The notes: a model not told the origin generated them from the letters alone. A DNA stretch of 21,355 nucleotides from JANOXC01 sp031418215 (GCA_031418215.1 JANOXC010000196.1:1-21355), one strand, 5' to 3'. Shown: positions 6,214 through 13,859, numbered from the stretch's first letter. Made by a program: numbers and translations.

Positions 6214-7606
6214 AATACCCTAAAATCTTCATCATACTCTTCGCACTTTGTTCCTTAGCAAAAAGTCTGGTAGTATATTCCCCATCTTCATCTCTGTCGA
6301 TAAGAACATGCTTAGGGGCTGGGAGTAAACAATGCTGAATACCACCATAACCGCCAATACTTTCCTGGTAAGCGCCGGTATGGAAGAAGCCCAGGTATTG
6401 TGTTTCACCGCCATTCTCAACCTTAGGTAAGAATACACGATTTCGTACTGATTCCATGATATAATAATCATCGCCATCACAGGTCATACCACCAAGGTTG
6501 ACTCGCTGATAATCTTTTTCCCAGTTATTGATGGCCAGCAAAATGAACCGTTGTTTAATTCCCCAGGTATCAGGTAATGTCGTAATAAAGGAACTGTCAA
6601 TCATGTTCCACACTTCATTATCATTTTGTTTTTTAATTCCTACAATAGAAAATAATACTGCGCCGCTTTCACCAACTGTAAAACTTCCGAATTCAGTAAA
6701 AATATTCGGTTCTTCTACTTCTCTCTGTTCGCAGGTAGATTTTATCTGGCGTATGATTTCATCAGCCATATATTGATAATCGTAATTAAAATCTAACTTA
6801 GTACGGATAGGAAAGCCGCCGCCAATGTCGAGATGTTCGAGGTCAGGACAAATCTTTTTCAATTCACAATATATATTAATGTTGCGGTTCAATTCACTCC
6901 AGTAATAGGCAGTGTCTTTGATGCCGGTATTAATAAAGAAATGCAGCATTTTCAATTCAACATTCTTATTGTTTTGAATATTGTTTTTGTAATAATCAAG
7001 TAACTCAGCTGCACGAATACCTAATCGTGAAGTGTAAAACTCAGCATTGGGCTCTTCTTCAGAAGCGATACGAATGCCAACCTGAATTTTCTTGGTATAC
7101 AATTTTTCATAAAGTGGCAGTTCCTGGATATTGTCAAGAATTGGAATAACATTGACGAAACCATCTTTCCATAAATCAACAATCCCTTCAATATAATTTT
7201 CGCGTTTAAAACCATTGCAAAGAATATATATACTCTTATCAATCATACCATCCATGTAAAGTTTTTTAATGATGGTGATATCAAAAGCCGAACTTGTTTC
7301 CAGGTGTATGTCATTCTTCAATGCTTCATGCAATACAAATTCGAAGTGTGAGGCTTTCGTGCAAAAACAGTATAAATAATTACCTTTGTAATCGGCCTTT
7401 GCCATGGCCACATTAAAAAGTCGTTTGGCTATATTAATCTGTGAACTGATCTTTGGAAGGTAGCTTATCTTTAATGGTGTTCCATATTGCTCAATAACGT
7501 CCATTAGGGGTACACCATTGAAATGCAAGCCATTATCTTTTACCTCAAACCCGTCTTGCGGGAATTCAAAGGTTTGTTCAATTAAATCAACGTATCTGTT
7601 CTTCAT
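6212..7606 (-). CDS. speA: Arginine decarboxylase, short PLP-dependent fold-III type
   Basis: This 464-residue protein has an alanine-racemase-fold PLP barrel followed by a beta-domain. The cofactor lysine is K84 in YCFCTKASH. HLETSSAFD follows at 101-109. DIGGGFPIR (260-268) is the phosphate-binding glycine loop. TEFGSF (304-309) takes the place of the EPGR-type motif. TCDGDD (375-380) provides the interface cysteine and substrate-binding aspartate. It would decarboxylate L-arginine to agmatine for polyamine synthesis. It is much shorter than the roughly 650-residue E. coli SpeA, as is usual for the Bacteroidota form. Diaminopimelate or ornithine decarboxylase are alternatives; the overall pattern and the arginase next door favour arginine. 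It is divergent from the arginase gene, 194 bp away. Confidence 0.8.
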   Translation of the reverse strand: MKNRYVDLIEQTFEFPQDGFEVKDNGLHFNGVPLMDVIEQYGTPLKISYLPKISSQINIAKRLFNVAMAKADYKGNYLYCFCTKASHFEFVLHEALKNDIHLETSSAFDITIIKKLYMDGMIDKSIYILCNGFKRENYIEGIVDLWKDGFVNVIPILDNIQELPLYEKLYTKKIQVGIRIASEEEPNAEFYTSRLGIRAAELLDYYKNNIQNNKNVELKMLHFFINTGIKDTAYYWSELNRNINIYCELKKICPDLEHLDIGGGFPIRTKLDFNYDYQYMADEIIRQIKSTCEQREVEEPNIFTEFGSFTVGESGAVLFSIVGIKKQNDNEVWNMIDSSFITTLPDTWGIKQRFILLAINNWEKDYQRVNLGGMTCDGDDYYIMESVRNRVFLPKVENGGETQYLGFFHTGAYQESIGGYGGIQHCLLPAPKHVLIDRDEDGEYTTRLFAKEQSAKSMMKILGY

Positions 7607-7800
7607 TTGTAAATGTAAGTGAGTTACTTGTGCTATTTTTAGCGAAAGTAAGTAAGTTGGATTAAATATTCAAGCTTTAGTTATTGAAATCAAAGACTGA
7701 TTAGGGTCTTATTTCTAGTAAACGGGGGCACTTTAACAGGCTTAATCATAAATTCGTAGTAAATCATCTATAATTATTGTCGGTAAATTCTTAGAAATCT

Positions 7801-8745
7801 ATGCTGAAAAAGATCAAATTTATAGAAGTAAAATCGGAGATTGGTGCAGGAACACGTGGCGCCAGCCTTGGACCCGATGCTATTAAAATTGCCGCACTCG
7901 ATTACGGAAGCAACCTCTTTTCCAGAATTCCATCTGTAGAAGTGAAGACAGAAAACCATCTCTTATTTGAATCGACTGGTGGGTTGTATGCAAAAAGACT
8001 ACGTGGAATATTGAATATCTATGAGCGATTGGTCAAAATAATTGGTGATTCATTGAAAGCCAAGGAGTTCCCAATTGTCCTGGCCGGTGATCATAGTACT
8101 TCTGGTGGGACAATAGCCGGCATCAGGTTGGCCTACCCTAAACAACGTCTTGGCGTTATCTGGATTGATGCCCATGCCGATATCCACTCTCCTTTTACAA
8201 CACCAACAGGCAATGTTCATGGCATGCCGATCGCTGTTTCTTTAGCAGAAGACAATAGTGCCAATAGAATGAATAAACCTGATAAAGACACCTTAGATCT
8301 TTGGAATCGCTTGAAGAAGATAGGTGGGGTCTCCCCTAAAATTAACTATGGCGACCTCGTTTACATTGGTGTGCGTGATGTTGAACCGGAGGAGACTTTC
8401 TTACTGAAAAAGCATAAGGTCCGGATGTTTACCACGAATGATGTGAAGCGCAACGGCGTAGAGAAAATAGCCCGTGATGCATTGGCTCATTTGAATCACT
8501 GCCAGTTAATTTATGTTTCTTTTGATGTTGATAGCATGGATTCCTCCATTTCCAAAGGAACAGGAACACCGGTTCGCAATGGTATTACGGAAAAGGAAGC
8601 AGGCAGTTTATGTGTACGGCTTATTCAAAATGAAAAAGTCTGCTGCTTTGAAATTGCAGAAGTAAATCCAACGCTCGATAAAGAAAACCTGATGGCGGAA
8701 AATACCTTTGAGATTTTACAACGTGTGGTTAGCCAGATTGCTTAA
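7801..8745 (+). CDS. rocF: Arginase family ureohydrolase, probably arginase
   Basis: This 314-residue ureohydrolase has all six Mn ligands: His in AGDHS (near residue 99), Asp/His/Asp in IDAHADIH (near 122-128), and the two Asp of FDVDSMD (near 241-243). The arginase-specific stretches TPTGNVHGMPIAVSLA and the C-terminal EVNPTLD are present, and GTGTPVRNGIT follows the metal loop. These favour arginase (arginine to ornithine and urea) over agmatinase, which usually has a SHGT-type loop instead of GNxHGMP. The gene sits head-to-head with arginine decarboxylase, so agmatine as substrate cannot be fully excluded. It is 57 bp upstream of argS on the same strand. ATG at 7801 is the first codon of the conserved region. 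Confidence 0.85.
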   Translation: MLKKIKFIEVKSEIGAGTRGASLGPDAIKIAALDYGSNLFSRIPSVEVKTENHLLFESTGGLYAKRLRGILNIYERLVKIIGDSLKAKEFPIVLAGDHSTSGGTIAGIRLAYPKQRLGVIWIDAHADIHSPFTTPTGNVHGMPIAVSLAEDNSANRMNKPDKDTLDLWNRLKKIGGVSPKINYGDLVYIGVRDVEPEETFLLKKHKVRMFTTNDVKRNGVEKIARDALAHLNHCQLIYVSFDVDSMDSSISKGTGTPVRNGITEKEAGSLCVRLIQNEKVCCFEIAEVNPTLDKENLMAENTFEILQRVVSQIA

Positions 8746-8802
8746 TATTTCACAGTTTCACACTGAAAAATATATTTAACCATTTTAATAGCGAATAAAT
8801 AA

Positions 8803-10611
8803 ATGCTTTTTGCCTCCGAAATAAAATTGTCTGTTGCCGAAGCAATGTTAAATCTGTACAGGCAAAATATTGACACCAGTACGATTCAATTACAGCCTAC
8901 CAAAAAAGAGTTTGATGGTGACCTGACTGTTGTTGTTTTCAACCTTGCGAAACAAGCTGGAAAATCACCTGAAGTTATTGCTGATGAAATAGGGGAGTTC
9001 CTCACAAGTCATTGCGCTGAAGTAAATGGTTACAATGTAGTAAAAGGATTTCTAAATATTGTAGTGAAGACCGATGCCTGGCTTTCCCTTTTCAGTGATC
9101 AGTGTACTGCTCCTGATTTTGGTTACGTTGTGGCTGACTCTTCCTTTGTTCATGCACCTGTTTTGGTGGAGTATTCATCACCTAATACCAATAAACCGCT
9201 TCACTTAGGTCATGTTAGGAATAACCTGATTGGCTTCTCCGTTGCTGAGATATTAAAGGCAACCGGTAATCACGTGAGAAAAGTAAATCTCGTGAATGAC
9301 CGTGGTATCCACATTTGCAAGAGTATGTTGGCTTGGCTAAAAAAGGGAAATGGGGAAACACCGGAGAGTAGTGGATTGAAAGGGGATCATTTTGTTGGGA
9401 AATACTATGTGGAGTTTGATAAAATATATAAAGCGGAAATAGCAGATTTAGTAAACAGCGGTAGCTCAGCGGAAGATGCAAAGAAGAATGCTCCGGTAAT
9501 TATCGAAGCGCAACAAATGTTGCAGAAATGGGAAGCTGGTGATCCGGAAACCATTGCGCTATGGACAACAATGAATAATTGGGTGTACGATGGATTTGCA
9601 GTTAGCTATAAAATGTTGGGTGTTGATTTTGACAAGACCTATTATGAGTCGGAAACCTATTTGCTGGGAAAGGAAATTGTTAAAGAAGGATTAGAGAAAG
9701 GTGTCTTTTATAAAAAAGAGGATGGCTCTGTTTGGATTGATTTAACGGAAGAAGGATTGGATCACAAAGTGTTATTGCGTGCCGATGGAACATCAGTATA
9801 TATAACTCAGGATTTGGGAACGGCCACTGTTCGTTACCGTGAAACGCATTTCAGTAAATTGATTTATGTTGTGGGTAATGAGCAGGAATATCACTTCAAG
9901 GTATTGCGTGCTGCCATGAAAAAACTGGGATACCCCTGGTGGGACGGACTGCATCATTTGGCTTACAACATGGTAGATTTACCAAGTGGCAAAATGAAAT
10001 CGCGTGAAGGAACCGTTGTAGATGCTGATGAGTTGATGCAGGAAATGATAAATGAAGCGAGGAAGATTACGATGGAGCTGGGAAAGATTGAAGATGTTAA
10101 TTCAGCAGAAGCCGAAGAACTTTATCAGACGATTGGACTTGGCGCATTAAAATATTTTATTCTGAAAGTGGATCCGGAAAAACGAATGTTGTTTAATCCT
10201 GCCGAGTCCATTGACTTCAACGGACATACCGGTCCGTTTATACAATATACCTATGCGCGCATCCGTTCGCTGATTCGCAAGGGTGAACAAAGTCCTGACT
10301 TTAAAAAATTTATTGATTTTGATCCGTCTTTATATAAAAATACAGAAGAGAAAGAACGTGATTTGATTAAAGTAATGCTGCGTTATCCGGAGACTGTTTC
10401 GGAAGCAGCTGAAAGATATAGTCCAGCCCTGATTGCCAATTATGCTTATGAACTGGCAAAGACGTTTAACGGTTTTTACCATGATCATGCTGTGGTTGAT
10501 GCGCAGCAACCGGAAATAACTTTGTTCAGATTAATGTTATCCTATCAAGCCGCTGCAATTCTTAAAAAGTCGATGGCATTACTTGGAATAAAAGTTCCTG
10601 AAAGAATGTAA
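8803..10611 (+). CDS. argS: Arginyl-tRNA synthetase
   Basis: This is a 602-residue class I aminoacyl-tRNA synthetase. It has an N-terminal Add1-type domain (about 1-90), followed by EYSSPNTNKPLHLGHVRNN, with the HIGH-equivalent HLGH at 134-137. KMKSR at 397-401 is the KMSKS-equivalent in the SGKMKSREGTVV context. A DALR-type helical anticodon-binding domain ends in the typical LGIKVPERM. It charges tRNA-Arg in the cytoplasm. Domains and length are complete. It lies 57 bp after arginase and only 2 bp before the YiiX-like gene, so these are probably co-transcribed. Confidence 0.97.
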   Translation: MLFASEIKLSVAEAMLNLYRQNIDTSTIQLQPTKKEFDGDLTVVVFNLAKQAGKSPEVIADEIGEFLTSHCAEVNGYNVVKGFLNIVVKTDAWLSLFSDQCTAPDFGYVVADSSFVHAPVLVEYSSPNTNKPLHLGHVRNNLIGFSVAEILKATGNHVRKVNLVNDRGIHICKSMLAWLKKGNGETPESSGLKGDHFVGKYYVEFDKIYKAEIADLVNSGSSAEDAKKNAPVIIEAQQMLQKWEAGDPETIALWTTMNNWVYDGFAVSYKMLGVDFDKTYYESETYLLGKEIVKEGLEKGVFYKKEDGSVWIDLTEEGLDHKVLLRADGTSVYITQDLGTATVRYRETHFSKLIYVVGNEQEYHFKVLRAAMKKLGYPWWDGLHHLAYNMVDLPSGKMKSREGTVVDADELMQEMINEARKITMELGKIEDVNSAEAEELYQTIGLGALKYFILKVDPEKRMLFNPAESIDFNGHTGPFIQYTYARIRSLIRKGEQSPDFKKFIDFDPSLYKNTEEKERDLIKVMLRYPETVSEAAERYSPALIANYAYELAKTFNGFYHDHAVVDAQQPEITLFRLMLSYQAAAILKKSMALLGIKVPERM

Positions 10612-10613
10612 AC

Positions 10614-11255
10614 ATGAAACTGCAATACATCAGGTATTTTATTTTGAGTGCAGTATTTCTTACTGTAAGCTCATCATTTACACCTGATGACATTAGCTTT
10701 TCAAATTCATCGGTTACTGTTTCCACAAATTTACATAGCGGTGATGTTATTTTACGCGACAGTAAAGGGCTGATAGGAACTTTTTTCAGGAACCTCTCAC
10801 AAACAGAAAAAAAATATTCACATGCCGGTTTTATCCGCATCCGTGGCGGTAAAATCTGGGTTTGTCATTACATTGACCAAGACAATGGCAAGGGATTAAA
10901 GTTGGAAGAACTGAAAGACTTTGTGGATCGTGGTAAATGCAATGCCTTTGCAGTTTATCGTTTTGATATCAACCAACAAGAAGAGAAAAACCTTGACAAT
11001 ATTATTAATGCTTCAATAACACATCCATTACCTTTCGATAGTGATTTTGATTTGAAAACTGACAATAGTTTATATTGTACGGAGTGGATAGCGAAATCAT
11101 TGTTCAAATCGTCAAATATTTCATTTCCTACTACCAAGATTGCGGGACTGGAATATTTTGCTCCCGATAACCTTTATATCAATACTGCTTGTAAACAAAT
11201 ATATCAAAGTCATAATTATAAAGTTGATCTTACAATGATCTCAATGATTGAATGA
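10614..11255 (+). CDS. Secreted YiiX/YebB-like permuted papain-fold (NlpC/P60-type) enzyme
   Basis: This 213-residue protein begins with a probable signal peptide (about 1-22). HSGDVILRD (41-49) is the typical opening of the permuted NlpC/P60 fold. KYSHAGFIRI puts the catalytic-type histidine at H70, and LYCTEWIAKSL puts the candidate nucleophile at C155, after PFDSDFDL (140-147). The Cys-after-His order marks the YaeF/YiiX (peptidase C92-like) group. Its members are thought to act on amide or lipid-ester bonds at the envelope; the substrate here is unknown. It starts 2 bp after argS, an association more likely historical than functional. A 298-bp gap with an inverted repeat follows. Confidence 0.8.
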   Translation: MKLQYIRYFILSAVFLTVSSSFTPDDISFSNSSVTVSTNLHSGDVILRDSKGLIGTFFRNLSQTEKKYSHAGFIRIRGGKIWVCHYIDQDNGKGLKLEELKDFVDRGKCNAFAVYRFDINQQEEKNLDNIINASITHPLPFDSDFDLKTDNSLYCTEWIAKSLFKSSNISFPTTKIAGLEYFAPDNLYINTACKQIYQSHNYKVDLTMISMIE

Positions 11256-11311
11256 AAAATATAAATTGATGATTGCTCGTTATCATACTCAGCAAAGTAG
11301 CATTACTCTTA

Positions 11312-11428
11312 TTGTCATTCAGGAGGAATCTATTTGAACTCTGCAAAAGTTGTTATTGGTAAGCAAGCGATAAGATGCTTTTAATAATCGTTAAGGTAGG
11401 TTGAAAAAAGTTTCCTCCTGAATGACAA
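11312..11428. repeat. 117-bp element with perfect 17-bp terminal inverted repeats
   Basis: The arm at 11312-11328 (TTGTCATTCAGGAGGAA) is the exact reverse complement of 11412-11428. The interior of 83 bp is non-coding. The outer TTGTCAT-N-C pattern is shared with the element at 4701-4839, so both look like members of one non-autonomous family or repeated palindromic element. The rest of the 11256-11553 gap is AT-rich and holds nothing else I can identify. Confidence 0.8.
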
Positions 11429-11553
11429 GAAGCCGTTTGTTGCAAAAATAATATTGAGTGTTTTCTTGTTTTTCATAGTGAAGAATTAGAAAATACGGGT
11501 ATTAGAAATCATTAATTTAAAAGGCATACCATTTATTAATAAAATCATATCAA

Positions 11554-12003
11554 ATGAAAAAACATCAGAAATGTAATTGGCTTTATATATTGATATTACT
11601 TAACTCCTGCAGTAAAAACGAACCACCGCGACCTGTTGCAGAAAAGTTCATCGCAGCATTTCAAAAACATGATTTTGAGGAAGCTGCTAAATACGGCACA
11701 AAAGAAACTGCTAAAATGTTGCAGCAGCTAAGTCGTATAGAAGAGTTGGAAAATGTAAAACCAACAATTTCCACAGCAAAAATTGAAATCCTTTCAGAGG
11801 AAATTGCAGGCAACCGTGCGACAATTTATTTCAAAGAAGTAGGCTCTGACACAGAAGAGAAAATCAAACTGGAAAAAGTGCCTATTGAACCGGGATCAAA
11901 ACAGCGAGAATGGAGGGTGGCATTATCAAAAACAGATGTAAAGATTCCCAAACTTCAAAACCGACCTGCGCTGCCAGATTCATTATCGCAGCAGGTGTTT
12001 TGA
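11554..12003 (+). CDS. Small lipoprotein, DUF4878-like
   Basis: This is a 149-residue predicted lipoprotein. A short basic and hydrophobic leader ends in a lipobox-like ILLNSC with Cys at 19; Asn before Ser-Cys is not the most common residue there. The mature part begins with polar and proline residues, then VAEKFIAAFQKHDFEEAAKYGTKETAKML (near 29-57). This resembles the helical opening of DUF4878/NTF2-like lipoproteins, with a beta-rich remainder ending in WRVALSKTD. No catalytic motif is visible. It stands alone between an inverted repeat upstream and a convergent gene downstream, so context gives no function. Confidence 0.65.
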   Translation: MKKHQKCNWLYILILLNSCSKNEPPRPVAEKFIAAFQKHDFEEAAKYGTKETAKMLQQLSRIEELENVKPTISTAKIEILSEEIAGNRATIYFKEVGSDTEEKIKLEKVPIEPGSKQREWRVALSKTDVKIPKLQNRPALPDSLSQQVF

Positions 12004-12014
12004 TTGGTATTACT

Positions 12015-12035
12015 TAAGAGGCAAGAACCAAGTTA
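12015..12035. repeat. Short 7-bp-period tract
   Basis: Three 7-mers, TAAGAGG, CAAGAAC and CAAGTTA, stand in tandem just after the lipoprotein stop. They resemble the CAAGANN units at 6149-6169. Here they form only one arm, with no clear partner. Confidence 0.45.
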
Positions 12036-12091
12036 CAAAACATTTATAAATCTTCATTCGTAAATTGTACAGATTCGTATTCGTTGATTGT

Positions 12092-12868
12092 TTACCCAAT
12101 AAAATCAATCCTGATAGTATCATTATTTTTCAACCCGAGCAAAGCAGCAGCACTCGATTGGTTGATGGCAATCTCAAGGTAACCGGCATTGTTGAATAAA
12201 GCTAATATATCTCCTTTTACAACTTCAGCATAGCTGTTATTCAATTCGCTGATGATGTATTTTTGCCTTCTTGCATTGATTTCAAATTTTCTTTCGCCGC
12301 GCTGCTTATCAAAAAGTTTACGGTCGATGTTGGTGATTGCATTGCCGAATTCATCAATATATAAAACTATTCCGCGAATCACATCTTCTTCAAGAACGGG
12401 TCTGAAGCCACTGCACTGAATAAATTCATCAGGACGGCTTCCCAATTCATAAATGTTTTTTCCATTGGCTAAATGCGCAATGCTTTTAACAATGGCAGGA
12501 ATGTCATACGCTGTGAATGTCTCACCGGATGGCTTGATGGATACCATGTCAACCGGCTGCTCTTCAAAAACAAGTGAGAAAAATCCATCATTCATGCCGG
12601 TGAATGCAAATCCTTCTTTTTTCAAAGCAATCAATTCTGATCCCGGTGAATGAAATGTGCTGACACCAATAAAGTGAATAGTTCCTTCAGGAAAATTCTT
12701 GTACGCATTGGTAAAAATATACGCTGCCTGTGCAATGTTGTAAGGCTGAATATCGTGTGATATATCAATGATCTGTAATCCTTTCACTTTCGAAAAAAGC
12801 AAACCCTTGAGCACTGCCACGTGTTGATCGCGCAGGCCCCAGTCGGTAGTTAAGGTTACAAATGGCAT
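12092..12868 (-). CDS. DUF62 protein (SAM-hydroxide adenosyltransferase/chlorinase family), atypical active site
   Basis: This 258-residue protein opens with TLTTDWGLRDQHVAVLKG (residues 5-22) and IIDISHDIQPYNIAQAAYIF (33-52), the hallmark SAM-binding N-domain of the DUF62/fluorinase superfamily. NDGFFS (near 98) and IDEFGNAITNID (near 171-182) match the later conserved blocks. Family members split SAM with water to adenosine and methionine, or with halide. The catalytic Asp-Arg-His triad known from hydrolase members seems absent. GVSTFHSPGSELIAL stands where VVDPGVGTxRR is usual, and GETFTAYD where TFHGRD is usual. Function may therefore differ. A TATTTTTG box lies on this strand 4 nt before the ATG. 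It is divergent from the DUF721 gene and convergent with the lipoprotein gene. Confidence 0.78.
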   Translation of the reverse strand: MPFVTLTTDWGLRDQHVAVLKGLLFSKVKGLQIIDISHDIQPYNIAQAAYIFTNAYKNFPEGTIHFIGVSTFHSPGSELIALKKEGFAFTGMNDGFFSLVFEEQPVDMVSIKPSGETFTAYDIPAIVKSIAHLANGKNIYELGSRPDEFIQCSGFRPVLEEDVIRGIVLYIDEFGNAITNIDRKLFDKQRGERKFEINARRQKYIISELNNSYAEVVKGDILALFNNAGYLEIAINQSSAAALLGLKNNDTIRIDFIG

Positions 12869-12872
12869 TGGT

Positions 12873-12880
12873 CAAAAATA
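12873..12880 (-). promoter_or_regulatory. -7 box TATTTTTG for the DUF62 gene
   Basis: Read on the minus strand, the 8-mer TATTTTTG fits TAnnTTTG. Its last base lies only 4 nt before the ATG (12868-12866), which would make the transcript leaderless or nearly so. No clear -33 element is seen. Confidence 0.4.
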
Positions 12881-12959
12881 AAAGGATTCATTCTCAAGTC
12901 ATACTGTATTTTTTGCATTTACCAACAATCGATTGGTGGAAATTGGTGACCTTCGCCTT

Positions 12960-13253
12960 ATGTCAAGGGCCTCTAATCAACAGTCATTAAAGGAAGTGAT
13001 CAATGAACTGATTAATTCTTACCGTTTGCGTGAAGGTCTTAATGAGGTGCGTATCAATGAGCAGTGGGAGCGCATTATGGGAAAGATGATTGCGGGCAAG
13101 ACAGACAGCCTCGTTTTTAATAAATCAGTCTTAACCATTCGCCTCAATTCCTCTGTTCTCCGTCAGGAACTTACTTATAAGCGTGAAGAAATCCTCAAAG
13201 CCCTCAATGAAGCGCTGGAATGGGATGCAATAAAGGATATACAGTTTCTATAA
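12960..13253 (+). CDS. DUF721 / DciA-like protein
   Basis: This 97-residue protein begins MSRASNQQSLKEVINELINSYRL, a typical DUF721 opening. The conserved WERIMGKMIAGKT segment follows, then LTIRLNSSVLRQELTYKREEILKALNE. DUF721 is related to DciA, the factor that works with the replicative helicase in bacteria lacking DnaC-type loaders. In Bacteroidota the link is by homology only. The frame is open further upstream to a TTG at 12933, but those codons are not conserved-looking, and the ATG at 12960 is preferred. It converges with ndk across a hairpin-rich gap. Confidence 0.8.
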   Translation: MSRASNQQSLKEVINELINSYRLREGLNEVRINEQWERIMGKMIAGKTDSLVFNKSVLTIRLNSSVLRQELTYKREEILKALNEALEWDAIKDIQFL

Positions 13254-13291
13254 TTTATTTTGTAAGCGCCACGACTACTTGGGGTGGTATT

Positions 13292-13354
13292 TTATTATCA
13301 CGCATCCTGCCTGCATTTCAAAATTCGTTACACAGGCAGGATGCCTGATAATAA
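13292..13354. repeat. Long hairpin with 22-nt arms between dciA and ndk
   Basis: The arm at 13292-13313 is the reverse complement of 13333-13354 except for one C-C mismatch at 13301/13345, with a 19-nt loop. The core is GCATCCTGCCTG against CAGGCAGGATGC. It lies between convergent genes and could stop transcription from both sides, but no long T-run follows. A mobile or REP-like origin is equally possible. Confidence 0.8.
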
Positions 13355-13361
13355 AGAGATA

Positions 13362-13376
13362 CGAGGCGGAGCCTCG
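13362..13376. repeat. GC-rich hairpin CGAGGC-GGA-GCCTCG
   Basis: A perfect 6-bp GC stem with a 3-nt loop lies 7 bp after the 22-nt-arm hairpin and 19 bp before the ndk stop codon. For ndk, read on the minus strand, it could form part of the terminator. The sequence stands out in AT-rich surroundings. Confidence 0.65.
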
Positions 13377-13395
13377 CACCTACAATATAATTAAA

Positions 13396-13815
13396 TCAGA
13401 ATCTTTCCAGGCTGGAGAAGAAAAAGTTTCCTTCAATTGCGGCATTGACATCGCTGTCAGAACCGTGTACAGCATTGGCTTCGATACTCTTAGCATAAAG
13501 ATTTCGGATGGTTCCTTTCTCCGCTTTTGTTGGATCAGTAGCGCCAATGATCTTCCGGAAACTCTCCACAGCATTGTCTTTTTCAAGAATCACGGCAACA
13601 ATAGGTCCTGATGACATGTAACTCACAAGGTCTTTGTAAAATGGTCTTTCTTTATGAATTTCATAAAACTGACCGGCTGTTTCAGGGGTCAGACGCATAT
13701 ATTTCATTGCAATAATTTTAAAGCCATCAGCGGTAATGTGGTTCAAAATTGCCCCGATGTGGCCATTAGCGACGGCATCAGGTTTTAACATGGTAAAGGT
13801 TCTGTTCGTTGTCAT
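13396..13815 (-). CDS. ndk: Nucleoside diphosphate kinase
   Basis: This is a 139-residue NDP kinase of standard length. The N-terminus RTFTMLKPDAV carries the conserved lysine and NGHIGAIL follows. NAVHGSDS near the C-terminus places the phospho-accepting histidine at H117. It transfers the gamma-phosphate between nucleoside triphosphates and diphosphates in the cytoplasm. It is transcribed away from nrnA, and the shared intergenic region contains a palindromic double promoter. A TACTTTTG box on this strand (13844-13837) ends 21 nt before the ATG. Confidence 0.97.
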   Translation of the reverse strand: MTTNRTFTMLKPDAVANGHIGAILNHITADGFKIIAMKYMRLTPETAGQFYEIHKERPFYKDLVSYMSSGPIVAVILEKDNAVESFRKIIGATDPTKAEKGTIRNLYAKSIEANAVHGSDSDVNAAIEGNFFFSSLERF

Positions 13816-13836
13816 ATTTGTTTTTTAAATGGACGG

Positions 13837-13859
13837 CAAAAGTAAATCGTTTACTTTTG
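13837..13859. promoter_or_regulatory. Palindromic divergent promoter for ndk and nrnA
   Basis: CAAAAGTAAA (13837-13846) and TTTACTTTTG (13850-13859) are perfect inverted copies around TCG. Each arm contains a TACTTTTG box matching TAnnTTTG: one reads left toward ndk, one right toward nrnA. For the ndk direction a TTG lies 20 nt upstream of the box, close to the usual -33 distance. No such element is clear for nrnA. The symmetry could also serve as an operator. Confidence 0.6.

Noticed and set aside
7801..8745. Agmatinase (speB) call based on the neighbouring arginine decarboxylase
   Set aside because: The GNVHGMP and EVNPTLD motifs fit arginase better; agmatinase is kept only as an alternative.
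12092..12868. Naming the DUF62 protein a fluorinase or chlorinase
   Set aside because: The family name allows it, but no halide-site motif could be recognised and the usual catalytic triad is also missing.
12933..12959. N-terminal extension of the DUF721 gene from TTG
   Set aside because: The ATG at 12960 gives the typical family N-terminus; the extension adds nothing recognisable.
13279..13611. 110-residue plus-strand open frame opposite ndk
   Set aside because: It runs antisense over the conserved ndk coding sequence, includes the hairpin DNA at its start and has no recognisable protein features.
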